Below are positions 15,912 through 24,831 of a DNA stretch of 64,000 nt, one piece after another. The translations under genes were made by a program, and so were the position numbers. The notes beneath the pieces are model-generated. The model had not been told where the DNA came from and made no database searches. It was given only the letters and a program-made list of their open reading frames with translations. Origin of the DNA: Myxococcales bacterium (GTDB lineage Bacteria > Myxococcota > Myxococcia > Myxococcales > Myxococcaceae); NCBI GenBank assembly GCA_030681895.1, contig JAUXRI010000098.1:45186-109185 (forward strand), given 5' to 3'. Each line of letters starts with the position of its first letter. Positions within the stretch are counted from its first letter, which is position 1.

Positions 15912-17972
15912 TCACTTGTTCGCGTTGAACGAGAGCTCGGGCACCGACTTGCCGTCGATGACGACGTCGAACGTCTCGGTGCGCCTGGGGTGAACCAGCG
16001 TCACCCTGTGTTTCCCGTACGGCACTTTCACCTTCGAGGTGCCCGTCACCTCTCCCGCGCGCCGGTTGTCGATCGACACCTCGGCGTAGGGCACTGCCTT
16101 CACGCTGATGCTGCCGTAGCGCGCGGTTGGCGCGACGGGCTTCGTCTCGACGGGTGGTGGCACGGTCGTCGGCACGTCGACGGGCGGTGAGACGGTCGGC
16201 TTCGTCACTTCAGCGACGGCGACGCCCGCGTCGACTGCACCCTCGACCGCCTTCACCGCGACCGGCTCGAGGGGCACGAGGGCGGGCGGGGCAGGGTCGA
16301 CCGGCACGGCGATGGCGGTCACCGGAACCGTCACGGGGGGCAACGCCTCATCCTTCCCCCCAGAGACGGCGAAACCGGTCCCGACGATGACGACGAGGCC
16401 CGTCACGACGCTGGCGACGAGGAGGAGCGGCGAGCGTGGTGGCTTCGGCGGGTCGGCAGCGAGCGTCGGCCCCGAGAAGGAGGGCTCTCCAAGGTCGAGG
16501 GCGATGGCGCGCGGCTTCAGCACCGTTGGTTCCCGCGCTCCGGCCTCCGCCTTCGACGCCGCGTGCTCCGCGATGCGCTTCTCGACGTCGAGCTTCACCG
16601 AGTCGCTGAGCCGAACCGCGCTGTTCTCGAGGTTGAGCGGCTCTGCGCCGAGTGGCTTGCGCTCAGGGTCGGTGCGGCGTTGCTCGACGACGCGCGGAGG
16701 GCCGACGTCAGTGCCCTCTTGCGAAGGCAAAGGCTGTGACGGCCGGTACGCCGGCATTTGATCGGTGCGTGAGCCCGGCTGCAGCGCGGGCATCTGGTCC
16801 GTCCGGGCGACCGGGCCTGCCGGTTCGATGCGGGCGGCCTTCATCTGCTCCGTCCGGACGGGGGAGCGGGACGTCACCAGCCCGTGCTCGTCGGTCGACG
16901 GCTCTGCCTCTGCCGCGGCGCGACCTCGCGCGAGCTCGGCAGAACGATCGACGGCGTGGGTGTCTCCCGTTCCGAACGACGAGGCCTGGGGCACCACGCC
17001 GCGCTGCACCGCTGGCGTCGCGATGGGCGTCATGGGCCGCTCTTCGGCGTCGAGCTCGTCGCGGTAGACCTGCTGGAGGAACAACGAGACCGAGGTGTCC
17101 TCGACCGACTTCGCCGCGCGGAGCACGAACGTCGCCAGCGCCTTCTCGAACTCGAACGCCGTCGCGTGCCGCTCGTGCGGAGGCCGTGAGAGCGCTTTCA
17201 AGATGATGTCCGACAGCTCGGACGGGACATCGGGGTTCAATCGACTGGGCGGCGCGATCAGGCTCTCCTGCACCGCGCGCAGCACGGCCATCTCGCTGTC
17301 GCCGTCGAAGAGCCGCCCACCGGTGAGCATCTCCCAGAGCACCACCGCCAGCGCGAAGATGTCGGTGCGCGAGTCGACCATCTCTCCGCGCGCCTGCTCG
17401 GGCGCCATGTACGCGAACTTGCCCTTGAGCACGCCCGGCGCGGTGTGCGTCGTCGACGCCTTGGCGATGCCGAAGTCGGTCAGCTTCACGGCGCCGTCGA
17501 ACGAGAGCAGCACGTTGTGGGGCGTCACGTCGCGGTGGACGATGCCCAACAGCTTCCCCTTGTCAGACAACGAGTGCGCGTACTGGAGCCCACGCGCCAC
17601 CTGCGCGCCGATCTCGGCCACCAACGTCGGAGGAAACGGAATGCCGCGATCGCGACAGCGCTTGCGCAGGTCGAACAGCGACGTGCCGCGCACGTACTCC
17701 ATGGCGATGAAGTACGACTGCTCGTGTTTCCCGAAGTCGAAGATCTGCACCACGTTCGCGTGGTTGAGGCGTGACGACAGGCGCGCCTCGTTGATGAACA
17801 TGTCGACGAACTGCTGATCGCTGGCGAGGAAGCTCCGAACGACCTTGATGACGACGTCTTTCGAGAAGCCCTCGGGGCCGGTCGCCTGCGCCAGGTAGAC
17901 CTCGGCCATGCCTCCTTCGGCGAGGCGGCGCCTGACGACGTAACGGCCAATGGCTGTTCCGGGAGCCAACAT
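15912..17972 (-). CDS. Membrane Ser/Thr protein kinase with C-terminal PEGA domain
   Basis: 686 residues. The Hanks-type kinase domain covers about residues 8-280: Gly loop [12 protein letters not shown], catalytic Lys in [25 protein letters not shown] and [10 protein letters not shown], all intact. A long Pro/Thr-rich linker holds three near-repeats of 'RTDQMPA'. A single transmembrane helix ([21 protein letters not shown], about residue 530) leads to a Val/Pro-rich stalk and a PEGA domain ([21 protein letters not shown]) at the end, presumably periplasmic. This is a standard myxobacterial architecture. The gene diverges from a PEGA-domain protein gene 128 bases away. Confidence 0.95.
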   Translation of the reverse strand: MLAPGTAIGRYVVRRRLAEGGMAEVYLAQATGPEGFSKDVVIKVVRSFLASDQQFVDMFINEARLSSRLNHANVVQIFDFGKHEQSYFIAMEYVRGTSLFDLRKRCRDRGIPFPPTLVAEIGAQVARGLQYAHSLSDKGKLLGIVHRDVTPHNVLLSFDGAVKLTDFGIAKASTTHTAPGVLKGKFAYMAPEQARGEMVDSRTDIFALAVVLWEMLTGGRLFDGDSEMAVLRAVQESLIAPPSRLNPDVPSELSDIILKALSRPPHERHATAFEFEKALATFVLRAAKSVEDTSVSLFLQQVYRDELDAEERPMTPIATPAVQRGVVPQASSFGTGDTHAVDRSAELARGRAAAEAEPSTDEHGLVTSRSPVRTEQMKAARIEPAGPVARTDQMPALQPGSRTDQMPAYRPSQPLPSQEGTDVGPPRVVEQRRTDPERKPLGAEPLNLENSAVRLSDSVKLDVEKRIAEHAASKAEAGAREPTVLKPRAIALDLGEPSFSGPTLAADPPKPPRSPLLLVASVVTGLVVIVGTGFAVSGGKDEALPPVTVPVTAIAVPVDPAPPALVPLEPVAVKAVEGAVDAGVAVAEVTKPTVSPPVDVPTTVPPPVETKPVAPTARYGSISVKAVPYAEVSIDNRRAGEVTGTSKVKVPYGKHRVTLVHPRRTETFDVVIDGKSVPELSFNANK

Positions 17973-18073
17973 CGAAGAGGCGTGGACTCTACCCCGGCCC
18001 CTGCGCCCCGGAACCTTCCATTCCGTGTGGGGAACCGGCGCTCAGCGATGGCGTCACGTGCCGAGGGTCGGTA

Positions 18074-18086
18074 AACACGGCGTGTT
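18074..18086. promoter_or_regulatory. 13-base palindrome upstream of the PEGA-domain gene
   Basis: AACACG-G-CGTGTT, perfect six-base arms, 14 bases before the GTG start and inside the 128-base divergent gap with the kinase gene. It is a candidate operator; arms this short can arise by chance. Confidence 0.25.
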
Positions 18087-18100
18087 CCAGAGGGGGCCTC

Positions 18101-19612
18101 GTGCGTGTGAAGGGTGTCATCGTCTTCGTCTCGATCACGGCCGCCGTCGCGACCGCCGCGCCGAAGACCCTCGTGGTCGGCGCCGGCGACTGCCAGAGCG
18201 TCGAGCTCGTCACCGGCCTCAACGACTTCAGCGGCGCGCTGCGCGAGAAGCTCAAGAGCGATCTCTACGAGCCCGACGTCGTGCTCGACATCGTGCGCCC
18301 ACGGCCGACCCGCAGCCTCGAAGACGTCGAGCGGCAGGTCGAGTCGGCCCGCACGCTCTTCTACAACGGGCAACACGATCGCGCGCTCGACCTCCTCAAG
18401 CAGGCCCTCGCCGAGCTGGAGCGCGCGCCGCTCGCCGGCCAGCCGTGGAAGGTGACTGCGCCTGCGCTCGCGCTGCAAGGCGTCGTGTCGACGAGCCTCA
18501 ACAAGAAGAGCGACGCCGCCGAGGCGTTTCGCCGCGTGCTCAGGGTCGAGCCCACGCACAGCTTGAGCCGCGACGAGTTCACCCCGAGCGTGATCAGCCA
18601 GTTCGAAGGCTTCCGGAAAGAGCTGGCCCGCCAGAAGAAGGGCGTGACGCAGGTGCAGTCGACCCCGCCCGGCGCCGAGGTGCTCATCGAGGGGCGCGTG
18701 ATGGGCGTGACGCCGCTCAAGCTCGAGCTGACGCCGTCGACCTATCGGCTCGCGGTGAGAGCCAACGATCGCGTCTCGTACCTTCGGGTGATCACCGTGC
18801 CCCGTGATGCGCTGATTCAAATCGACCTCGGCTCCGAAGGCGCGCTCGTCACCCAGGCGCCCCTCTGTCTCGCGGCGAAGGACAAGCTCGCCGAGGCTGC
18901 GGCGCTGAAGCTGGCCAACACCGTGACGGCAGACGATCTGATCGTCGTGAGGCTCGAAGGCCCGAAGGGCGCCCCGGGGCAGTTCGTCGCGTCCCGCTAC
19001 GAGATCCGCAGCGGCTCGATGGTCCGTGAGGGCCGGGTCCAGGCGCCGACGCGCGGCAAGCCTGCGTTTGGTGCGCTGGCGACGTTCCTGCTGACGGGGC
19101 AGGGCTCGGCGCTCATCGTGAGCCCCGAAGCGGCCGCGACGGTGGTCGCCAGGCCGGTCGACGTGCCCGTCGTCCCCTCGAAGCCACCCCCGCCTCCTCC
19201 CGCCGAGCCAACCGTCACGCCTCCAGCCGTCGTGGCGGCGCCGCCGTCAGGGCCGGGGACAATCTCTGCCGGCCGAATCGCTTCTTTCGCGTTGATGGGC
19301 ACGGGCGTCGCGAGCGCGGCCGGAGGGCTCGTCGCGTGGCTCAACGGAGGCGCGGATCGATCGCGGCTGGCGATGCTCCGCCAGGCCAACGGCAAGCTCC
19401 CCGAGCCGACCGAGCCGGGCCACCGGGAGTCGCTCGACATCATCGCTCGGGCCGATCTGAACCAGACGGTGACGTTCTCGTTGGTGGGCGCGGGCGCCGG
19501 CCTCGCCGCCGCAGGGCTCATCTCGTTCTTCGTGTTCCCGGCCGAGACCGTCTCGCTGACTGCCGTGCCGTCGAGCACGGGAGCCGGAGTCTTCGTCTCG
19601 GGCAGTTTTTAG
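18101..19612 (+). CDS. PEGA-domain protein with TPR-like region and two C-terminal membrane helices
   Basis: 503 residues, GTG start with AGGGGG upstream. A signal-like N-terminus (VKGVIVFVSITAAVATAA) is followed by a TPR-like helical segment (LFYNGQHDRALDLLKQALAELE, about residues 85-160), a PEGA domain (VQSTPPGAEVLIEGRVMGVTPLKLELTPSTYRL, about residues 185-245), a Pro-rich linker and two hydrophobic segments (ASFALMGTGVASAAGGLVAWL; FSLVGAGAGLAAAGLISFFVF). This layout recurs in myxobacteria next to kinase genes. It lies divergent from the PEGA kinase; a shared pathway is plausible but not shown. Confidence 0.85.
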   Translation: MRVKGVIVFVSITAAVATAAPKTLVVGAGDCQSVELVTGLNDFSGALREKLKSDLYEPDVVLDIVRPRPTRSLEDVERQVESARTLFYNGQHDRALDLLKQALAELERAPLAGQPWKVTAPALALQGVVSTSLNKKSDAAEAFRRVLRVEPTHSLSRDEFTPSVISQFEGFRKELARQKKGVTQVQSTPPGAEVLIEGRVMGVTPLKLELTPSTYRLAVRANDRVSYLRVITVPRDALIQIDLGSEGALVTQAPLCLAAKDKLAEAAALKLANTVTADDLIVVRLEGPKGAPGQFVASRYEIRSGSMVREGRVQAPTRGKPAFGALATFLLTGQGSALIVSPEAAATVVARPVDVPVVPSKPPPPPPAEPTVTPPAVVAAPPSGPGTISAGRIASFALMGTGVASAAGGLVAWLNGGADRSRLAMLRQANGKLPEPTEPGHRESLDIIARADLNQTVTFSLVGAGAGLAAAGLISFFVFPAETVSLTAVPSSTGAGVFVSGSF

Positions 19613-19625
19613 ATTCAGCGCCGCG

Positions 19626-19988
19626 TCAGGCCGACTGCTGGGCGGTGGTCGACTTCGGCGTGATGTTCATCCGCTTCAGCTCGGCGTCGAGGCGGCCCGT
19701 CAGCATCATCGCCCACATCTTCCAGTCTCCGACGAACGACCAGAGTGGGTACGTGAAGGTCGCGGGCCGGTTCTTCTCGATGAAGAAGTGACTGACCCAC
19801 GCGAACGCATAGCCCGAGATCAGCGCGCCGAGCGCATAGGCCGGCGTGAGGGTGACGACCGCGGTCACCAGGTTGAGCAGCGCGACCCACGAGCCGACGA
19901 AGTGAAACCACCGCGTCGCGGGCAGGCTGTGTTCACCGAGATAGAAAGGCCAGAAGGTCTCGAACGACTGCAGGCGGGGCCCGCTCAT
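19626..19988 (-). CDS. DUF962 / Mpo1-like membrane protein
   Basis: 120 residues. The family is recognised from FETFWPFYLGEHSLPATRWFHFVGS at the N-terminus and ISGYAFAWVSHFFIEKNRPATFTYPLWSFVGDWKMW later, with the conserved His residues (GEH, WFHF, SHFF). Mpo1 in yeast is an iron-dependent dioxygenase in 2-hydroxy fatty acid breakdown; bacterial members are usually uncharacterised. Two or three membrane helices lie in the middle. Its ATG overlaps the stop of the upstream gene (ATGA). Confidence 0.88.
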   Translation of the reverse strand: MSGPRLQSFETFWPFYLGEHSLPATRWFHFVGSWVALLNLVTAVVTLTPAYALGALISGYAFAWVSHFFIEKNRPATFTYPLWSFVGDWKMWAMMLTGRLDAELKRMNITPKSTTAQQSA

Positions 19989-20239
19989 TTCGCGAAGATC
20001 TTCCGGAAGAGGCCCACGATGCCCGACTCGTTGGTGCTCTTGAGCTCGTCGACCTTCACTTCTTTGCGCTGGCCCGGAGCTCCCGGCGCGAGCGACTCGG
20101 CCTGCTTCAGGCCCTTCTTGCGGGAAGGGTCGAGGGACATCGCGCTGAACTCATCTTCACCCTCGTACGAGATCTGCGCGCGAGGCCGATCGTTGGGAGC
20201 AGACGGGGTGGATCCTGTTGGAAGCTTCTGATTCGCCAT
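19985..20239 (-). CDS. Small hydrophilic hypothetical protein
   Basis: 84 residues from ATG 20239. It is Pro/Ser/Lys-rich and largely disordered (MANQKLPTGSTPSAPNDRPRAQ), with a short amphipathic C-terminus (GIVGLFRKIFAK) that could contact a membrane. Cotranscribed with the DUF962 gene through a four-base overlap. A longer open frame to 20347 has no better start. No family recognised. Confidence 0.6.
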   Translation of the reverse strand: MANQKLPTGSTPSAPNDRPRAQISYEGEDEFSAMSLDPSRKKGLKQAESLAPGAPGQRKEVKVDELKSTNESGIVGLFRKIFAK

Positions 20240-20334
20240 TGCACCCACAATGTAAGGACGATCAGGCCCGCGGCGCAAATCGACCTGCCCAAAACGTTGA
20301 CCACCTTGTCCTACCGTGGGAGCGTCGCCGCCTG

Positions 20335-20667
20335 ATGCTCGGGGCACGCTTTGCCATCGTCCTCGCCGCGGCCACCCTGTGTGCCTGTGGCCCAGTCCAA
20401 TCGACCAGCTTCCTGATGGATGCCGAGACCATGCTCGAGGCTGCCCGAACGGCGCAGGCCGAGAAGCTGTCTCCGTACGAATGGACGGCCGCGAACCTGT
20501 ACCTGCACAAGTCGAAGGAAGAGGTCGGGTACGCCGACTTCGAACAGGCCGTCGACTACGCGAAGAAGGCCGTCGACTTCGCCACCCGGGCTCGTGATGG
20601 CGCGGTGAAGACCGTCAGGCGCAGCGAGCGCCCGGGCACCGTTCCGTCGACCGCGAGGCCGGAGTGA
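20335..20667 (+). CDS. DUF4398-like lipoprotein
   Basis: 110 residues from ATG 20335. The lipoprotein signal ends at the lipobox LCAC (Cys18). The mature part is a helical hairpin with the DUF4398 pattern (ETMLEAARTAQAEKLSPYEWTAANLYLHKSKEEVGYADFEQAVDYAKKAVDFA). In deltaproteobacteria such lipoproteins typically sit just before an OmpA-domain lipoprotein, as here, with overlapping stop and start codons, suggesting the two form an outer-membrane/peptidoglycan unit. Confidence 0.85.
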   Translation: MLGARFAIVLAAATLCACGPVQSTSFLMDAETMLEAARTAQAEKLSPYEWTAANLYLHKSKEEVGYADFEQAVDYAKKAVDFATRARDGAVKTVRRSERPGTVPSTARPE

Positions 20668-21956
20668 TGCGTCGTCGCGGCGCGCTGCTCGTGGTCGCGC
20701 TGGCCCTCGTGCCCGCGCTCGGGTGTTACAGCTCGGCGCAGATTCGTGCGTCGGCCGACATCATCAAGGGCGACATCGAGCGGGCCAAACGGTCGAACGC
20801 GATGCGGTGCGCGCCCCGCGAGCTGGCGTCGGCCGAGGCCAACCTCGACTTCGCGCTGGGCGAGCTCGATCAAGGCAACTCGAGCCGCGCGCACGATCAC
20901 ATCCTCGACTCCGAGACTGCGTCCAAGAAGGCGCTGCTCCTCTCGAAAGACTGCGCGCCCCGCCAGGTCGTCGTGAAGGAGCAGCCGCAGCTCGTCGTGA
21001 AGATCGAAGAGACCGACACCGACGGTGACGGCGTCGTCGACAAGGATGACAAGTGCCCGCGCCTGCCTGGCCCGCCCGAGAACAAGGGCTGTCCCGTCGA
21101 GGCTCCGAAAGATCGCGACGGCGACGGCATTCCCGACCCGGTCGACTCGTGCCCCGATCAGCCCGAGGACAAAGACGGCTTCCAGGACGAAGACGGTTGC
21201 CCCGAGGCCGACAACGACAATGACGGTGTCGTCGACGGCGCCGACAAGTGCCCCATCGAGCCCGGCCCCATTCAAAACCTGGGTTGCCCGATCACCGACA
21301 AGGACGCCGACGGCATTCCTGACGACAAGGACAAGTGCCCGAACGAGCCCGAGGACAAAGACGGCTACCAGGACGAAGACGGTTGCCCCGATCTCGACAA
21401 CGACAGCGACGGCATTCCCGACACGAATGACAAGTGCCCGCTCGTCGCCGAAGACAAGGATCTCTTCCAGGACGACGACGGCTGCCCTGACCCCGACAAC
21501 GACGCCGACACCGTGCTCGACGAGAAGGACGACTGCCCGAACCAGCCTGGCCCGGTCGAGAACAAGGGCTGCCCGAAGAAGTACTCGCTGGTGCAGGTGA
21601 CGAAGGACCGCATCGAGATCAAGAAGCAGATCAACTTCGCCACCGGCAGCGCGAAGATCGTCGGCGCGGTGAGCCAGCAGATTCTCGGTGAGGTCGCCCA
21701 GGCGCTGAACGACAACCCGCAGATCAAGCGCGTGCGCGTCGAAGGCCACACCGACTCGGTTGGCGACGACGTGAAGAACATGAAGCTGTCGCAGGCCCGC
21801 GCCGACTCGGTTCGCGCGGCCCTCATCAAGCTGAAGGTCGACCCGGGTCGCATGGACTCGGTCGGCTTCGGCGAGACCAAGCCCATCTCGAGCAACTCGA
21901 CGGCGTCGGGTCGCGCCGAGAACCGCCGTACCGAGTTCAACATCGTCGATCAGTGA
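20667..21956 (+). CDS. Outer-membrane OmpA-family lipoprotein with thrombospondin type-3 repeats
   Basis: About 429 residues (ATG 20667, or GTG 20664 overlapping the previous stop). The lipobox is PALGC. A helical DUF4398-like segment (ELASAEANLDFALGELDQGN) comes first, then about seven Asp-rich calcium-binding TSP3 repeats (DTDGDGVVDKDDKCP, DRDGDGIPDPVDSCP and similar, roughly residues 115-300), then an OmpA peptidoglycan-binding domain (VEGHTDSVGDDVKN ... LSQARADSV ... ENRRTEFNIV). It should link the outer membrane to peptidoglycan with a rigid calcium-bound spacer. Partner of the preceding lipoprotein. Confidence 0.93.
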   Translation: MRRRGALLVVALALVPALGCYSSAQIRASADIIKGDIERAKRSNAMRCAPRELASAEANLDFALGELDQGNSSRAHDHILDSETASKKALLLSKDCAPRQVVVKEQPQLVVKIEETDTDGDGVVDKDDKCPRLPGPPENKGCPVEAPKDRDGDGIPDPVDSCPDQPEDKDGFQDEDGCPEADNDNDGVVDGADKCPIEPGPIQNLGCPITDKDADGIPDDKDKCPNEPEDKDGYQDEDGCPDLDNDSDGIPDTNDKCPLVAEDKDLFQDDDGCPDPDNDADTVLDEKDDCPNQPGPVENKGCPKKYSLVQVTKDRIEIKKQINFATGSAKIVGAVSQQILGEVAQALNDNPQIKRVRVEGHTDSVGDDVKNMKLSQARADSVRAALIKLKVDPGRMDSVGFGETKPISSNSTASGRAENRRTEFNIVDQ

Positions 21957-21963
21957 GGTCTGC

Positions 21964-22260
21964 GTGGCGACGCCGATTCGAGTGCGCGGCGCCGAGACGA
22001 TGGACACCACGTTCGAGCAGTCGCTCCAGTTGCTCGTGTTGCTGTTCGGCAACGGGCTCGAAGGTGACGTTCGGCTCGAGGGCTCGTCGGCAGACGCGGT
22101 GCTGGCGCTGAGGGCGCTCGTGACGAAGGTCGGCTCGTGCGAGTCGATCGAACCACCCGTGGACTCGACGCTCTACCAGCTCGGAGACGAGTGTTTCAGG
22201 CAGCACCCTGAAGCGCGCGTCTTCCTCTGTCCGACGCCGTACGACTCCAGTCAGTCCTGA
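21964..22260 (+). CDS. Small hypothetical protein
   Basis: 98 residues, GTG start seven bases after the OmpA-lipoprotein stop, so probably in the same transcript. It has an alternating helix/strand pattern (FEQSLQLLVLLFGNGLEGDVRLEGSSADAVLALRALVTKVGSC), no signal peptide and two Cys near the end. No family recognised. Its end overlaps the convergent coiled-coil gene by ten bases. Confidence 0.6.
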   Translation: MATPIRVRGAETMDTTFEQSLQLLVLLFGNGLEGDVRLEGSSADAVLALRALVTKVGSCESIEPPVDSTLYQLGDECFRQHPEARVFLCPTPYDSSQS

Positions 22261-23093
22261 ACACGATCGCGGGTCGGGCCCGAGCCGGCTTCGTCACCGA
22301 TCGGCGCGATCGGGTCGAAGCTGCCCGAGAGAATCGCGTCGGTGTCCTTCACGCTCTGTGAGACGGCGTCGACGCTGTTGAGCAGGCCGTCGAGCTGCTC
22401 GGTCAGCTGGTCCGGGCTCGTCATCGTCAGGGCCTGATCGCGCAGCAGCCGCACCGAGTTCTCGATGAGGTTCATCTGGCCACGCGCGCGTTGCAGGAAC
22501 GTGCGGATGTCGCTGACCGCGTCGACGCGTTTCTGGAGCACCTGCGCGTTCTTCTTCGCGAGCTCGACCAGCGCGGCGTCGGTGTGGTTCCGTTCCAGCG
22601 CCTGCTGAGCCTCGAGCTGGCGGGTGAGCTCCTTGTCCGAGACGGTGCCCAGGTACGTCTCGCTCTTCTGGCAGGCGGCCGCGAGCTTCACGAAGCTCTG
22701 GTACAGCTGGCCGAGCTTCTCGAGCTCGGTGCGAAGCAAAATGGCGCTGAAGGTCGGGTTGTTCGCGACGTCGCGCTCGATCTCGAGCTTGAGCTCCTCG
22801 AGGGCCTTCGCGCGCTGGAAGTCACGGCCCGCGAGATCTTTGAGCAGGTTCTGCACGCGCGCGTGCTCGAGCTTCTCGCGTTCCTGCCGGGCGCCTTCTT
22901 TCACCGCGCGCTGAAACGGCTTCAAGTCGGGCCCGACGACGAGCCAGAGCGCCTCGAGGGCGAGCGCGCCCACGCCGACCAGCCAGTCCTGGGTCGCGAG
23001 CGCCGCGAGCCCCGCGCCGCCGAGCAGCGAGAGGTTGTAGACGTTCAGGAACGCCGCCTTCAAAAAGTTCGGGCGGTCGTCGAACCCGTCCAT
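22251..23093 (-). CDS. Membrane-anchored coiled-coil protein, last gene of the ABC/OmpA operon
   Basis: 280 residues. Two hydrophobic segments near the N-terminus (about residues 18-55: FLNVYNLSLLGGAGLAALA, LVGVGALALEALWLVV) are followed by about 200 residues of charged helices with coiled-coil character (GARQEREKLEHARVQNLLKDL, RDQALTMTSPDQLTEQLDGLLNSV). The topology, a membrane hairpin plus a long helical domain, recalls XpaC/TelA-type proteins, but I see no diagnostic motif. It starts one base after the ATPase stop, so it is certainly in the operon. Function unknown. Confidence 0.8.
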   Translation of the reverse strand: MDGFDDRPNFLKAAFLNVYNLSLLGGAGLAALATQDWLVGVGALALEALWLVVGPDLKPFQRAVKEGARQEREKLEHARVQNLLKDLAGRDFQRAKALEELKLEIERDVANNPTFSAILLRTELEKLGQLYQSFVKLAAACQKSETYLGTVSDKELTRQLEAQQALERNHTDAALVELAKKNAQVLQKRVDAVSDIRTFLQRARGQMNLIENSVRLLRDQALTMTSPDQLTEQLDGLLNSVDAVSQSVKDTDAILSGSFDPIAPIGDEAGSGPTRDRVQD

Positions 23094-23094
23094 G

Positions 23095-23979
23095 TCAGAG
23101 GCCGACGCGCACGTTGCCGTGCACCTGCAGGGTGTGGAGCATGTCGAGCACGTGCGCTTCGACGCGCTTGAAGTCGGCCGACTGCTTCACGTTCGGGTCG
23201 CGGTTCTCGAAGAACGGCACCTCGATGCGGTGGAGCACCTTCGCCGGCCGGTGCGAGAGCACGAAGATGACGTCGGCGAGGTACACCGCCTCGGCCACGT
23301 CGTGCGTGACGAAGAGCACCGAGTTGTCCTGCGTGCGCAGCACGTCGAGGATGAGCGACTGCATGCCCCAGCGTGTCTGCGGGTCGAGCGCGCCGAAGGG
23401 CTCGTCCATCAAGATGACGCGAGGCTGGTTGGCGAGCGTGCGGGCGATGGCGACGCGCTGCTTCATGCCGCCCGACAGCTGCTTGGGCAACGAGTCGGCG
23501 AAGTCCTTCAGGCCGACCTGGTTGATCAACTTCAGCGCGCGCGCCTTGCGCTCCTCGGCGGCGATGCCCTGCAGCTCGAGGCCGTACTCGACGTTCTTGC
23601 GCACCGTGCGCCACGCGAAGCTCGTGTAGCTCTGAAACACCATGCCGCGATCGCGGCCCGTGCCTTCGACTGGCTTGCCGTCGATGAGCACCTCGCCGAA
23701 GTCGGGCGTCATCAACCCGGCGACGGCCTTCAAGATGGTGCTCTTGCCGCAGCCCGAGGGGCCGAGGAACACCGCGAGCTCTCCGACGCCGGGCTTGTTC
23801 GAGACGGTGAGGTTCACGTCGTCGACCGCGTGCACCGTGCGGCCCTGGCGATCGGTGTACGACATCGACAGGTTCTTCAGCTCGAGCTTGGGCGGGGTGC
23901 CGGCCGACAAGCCTTGAGGCGCGGGCGCGGCGGGGGCTGCAGGCGGGGCTGCGCTGGGAGGAGGGACGGGGTCAGACAT
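23095..23979 (-). CDS. ABC transporter ATP-binding protein, nitrate/sulfonate/taurine type
   Basis: 294 residues. An unusual Pro/Ala-rich N-terminal extension of about 28 residues precedes a standard ATPase: Walker A GPSGCGKST, Q-loop in MVFQSYTSFAW, signature LSGGMKQRVAIARTL, Walker B VILMDEPFGALD and H-loop VTHDVAEA. Sequence flavour and the partner permease place it with TauB/SsuB/NrtD importers. It overlaps the permease gene by eight bases. Confidence 0.95.
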   Translation of the reverse strand: MSDPVPPPSAAPPAAPAAPAPQGLSAGTPPKLELKNLSMSYTDRQGRTVHAVDDVNLTVSNKPGVGELAVFLGPSGCGKSTILKAVAGLMTPDFGEVLIDGKPVEGTGRDRGMVFQSYTSFAWRTVRKNVEYGLELQGIAAEERKARALKLINQVGLKDFADSLPKQLSGGMKQRVAIARTLANQPRVILMDEPFGALDPQTRWGMQSLILDVLRTQDNSVLFVTHDVAEAVYLADVIFVLSHRPAKVLHRIEVPFFENRDPNVKQSADFKRVEAHVLDMLHTLQVHGNVRVGL

Positions 23980-24817
23980 CGACTTCTCTCCACGAGAACA
24001 GCAGACGGTTGAGCCCGCCGATGAGCAGGTCGGTGACGATGCCGATGACGCCGACGACGACGATGCCCGCGAAGCTCCACTCGGGCTTCAGGTGCTGCTC
24101 GGCCAGGCGGAGGATGTAGCCGATGCCGTTCTGCGGGTTCACCAACTCGGCGAGGATGATGTACGTCCACGCGATCGCGTTCATCACGCGGAAGCCGTCG
24201 AAGATGGCGGGCAGCGCGGCGGGAATCAGCACGGTGCGAATCACCTGACTCTTCGTGGCGCCGAGCGTGAAGGCCGTCTGCACCAGCTCTTCGGGCACCA
24301 GGCGAATTGCGTCGACCACCGCCGGCAGCAGGAAGACGACCGTGCCGAGGAAGAGGAACGCCACCTTCTGCGACTCGTCGATGCCGAACCACAGAATGAG
24401 GAGCGGGATGAAGGCGGTGATGGGCAGGTACCGCATCGGCGCGACGATCGGCTCGAAGATGCGGTTGATGAAGTCGAACGCGCCCATCGCGATGCCCAGC
24501 GGGAGCGCGACCAGAATCGACAGCCCGATGGCCTTGGCGATGCGCAAGCCGCTGGTGGCGATGGCGAGCCCCAGGTCCTTCTCGAAGAAGAGGTACAGCA
24601 GGCTCTTGAGCACCTGATCAGGCGCCGGCAGGAAGAAGTGCGGCACCAGCGGCTCTGGGTCTCCGCTGCGCGTCACCTGCACGTACGAGAGCACGCACCA
24701 CGTGGTGAGGAGCACCGCCACCGAGACGAACGAGATCAGCCGCGCCGACCCTTTGGGGACCGACGTTCGAAGACCCCACAGCGGCGACTGTGCGCCCTGA
24801 CGCTTTGGCTTCGCCAT
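23972..24817 (-). CDS. ABC transporter permease, nitrate/sulfonate/taurine type
   Basis: 281 residues from ATG 24817 (GAAGG upstream); a GTG at 24835 overlapping the previous stop would add six residues. About six membrane helices. The permease EAA-type loop is seen at ELVQTAFTLGATKSQVIRTVLIPAALPAIFDGFRVMNAIAW, matching the TauC/SsuC family (BPD_transp_1). It transports an unknown anion or small organic compound together with the ATPase and the fused binding protein. Confidence 0.94.
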   Translation of the reverse strand: MAKPKRQGAQSPLWGLRTSVPKGSARLISFVSVAVLLTTWCVLSYVQVTRSGDPEPLVPHFFLPAPDQVLKSLLYLFFEKDLGLAIATSGLRIAKAIGLSILVALPLGIAMGAFDFINRIFEPIVAPMRYLPITAFIPLLILWFGIDESQKVAFLFLGTVVFLLPAVVDAIRLVPEELVQTAFTLGATKSQVIRTVLIPAALPAIFDGFRVMNAIAWTYIILAELVNPQNGIGYILRLAEQHLKPEWSFAGIVVVGVIGIVTDLLIGGLNRLLFSWREVDV

Positions 24818-24831
24818 TCGAAGACCTTCCG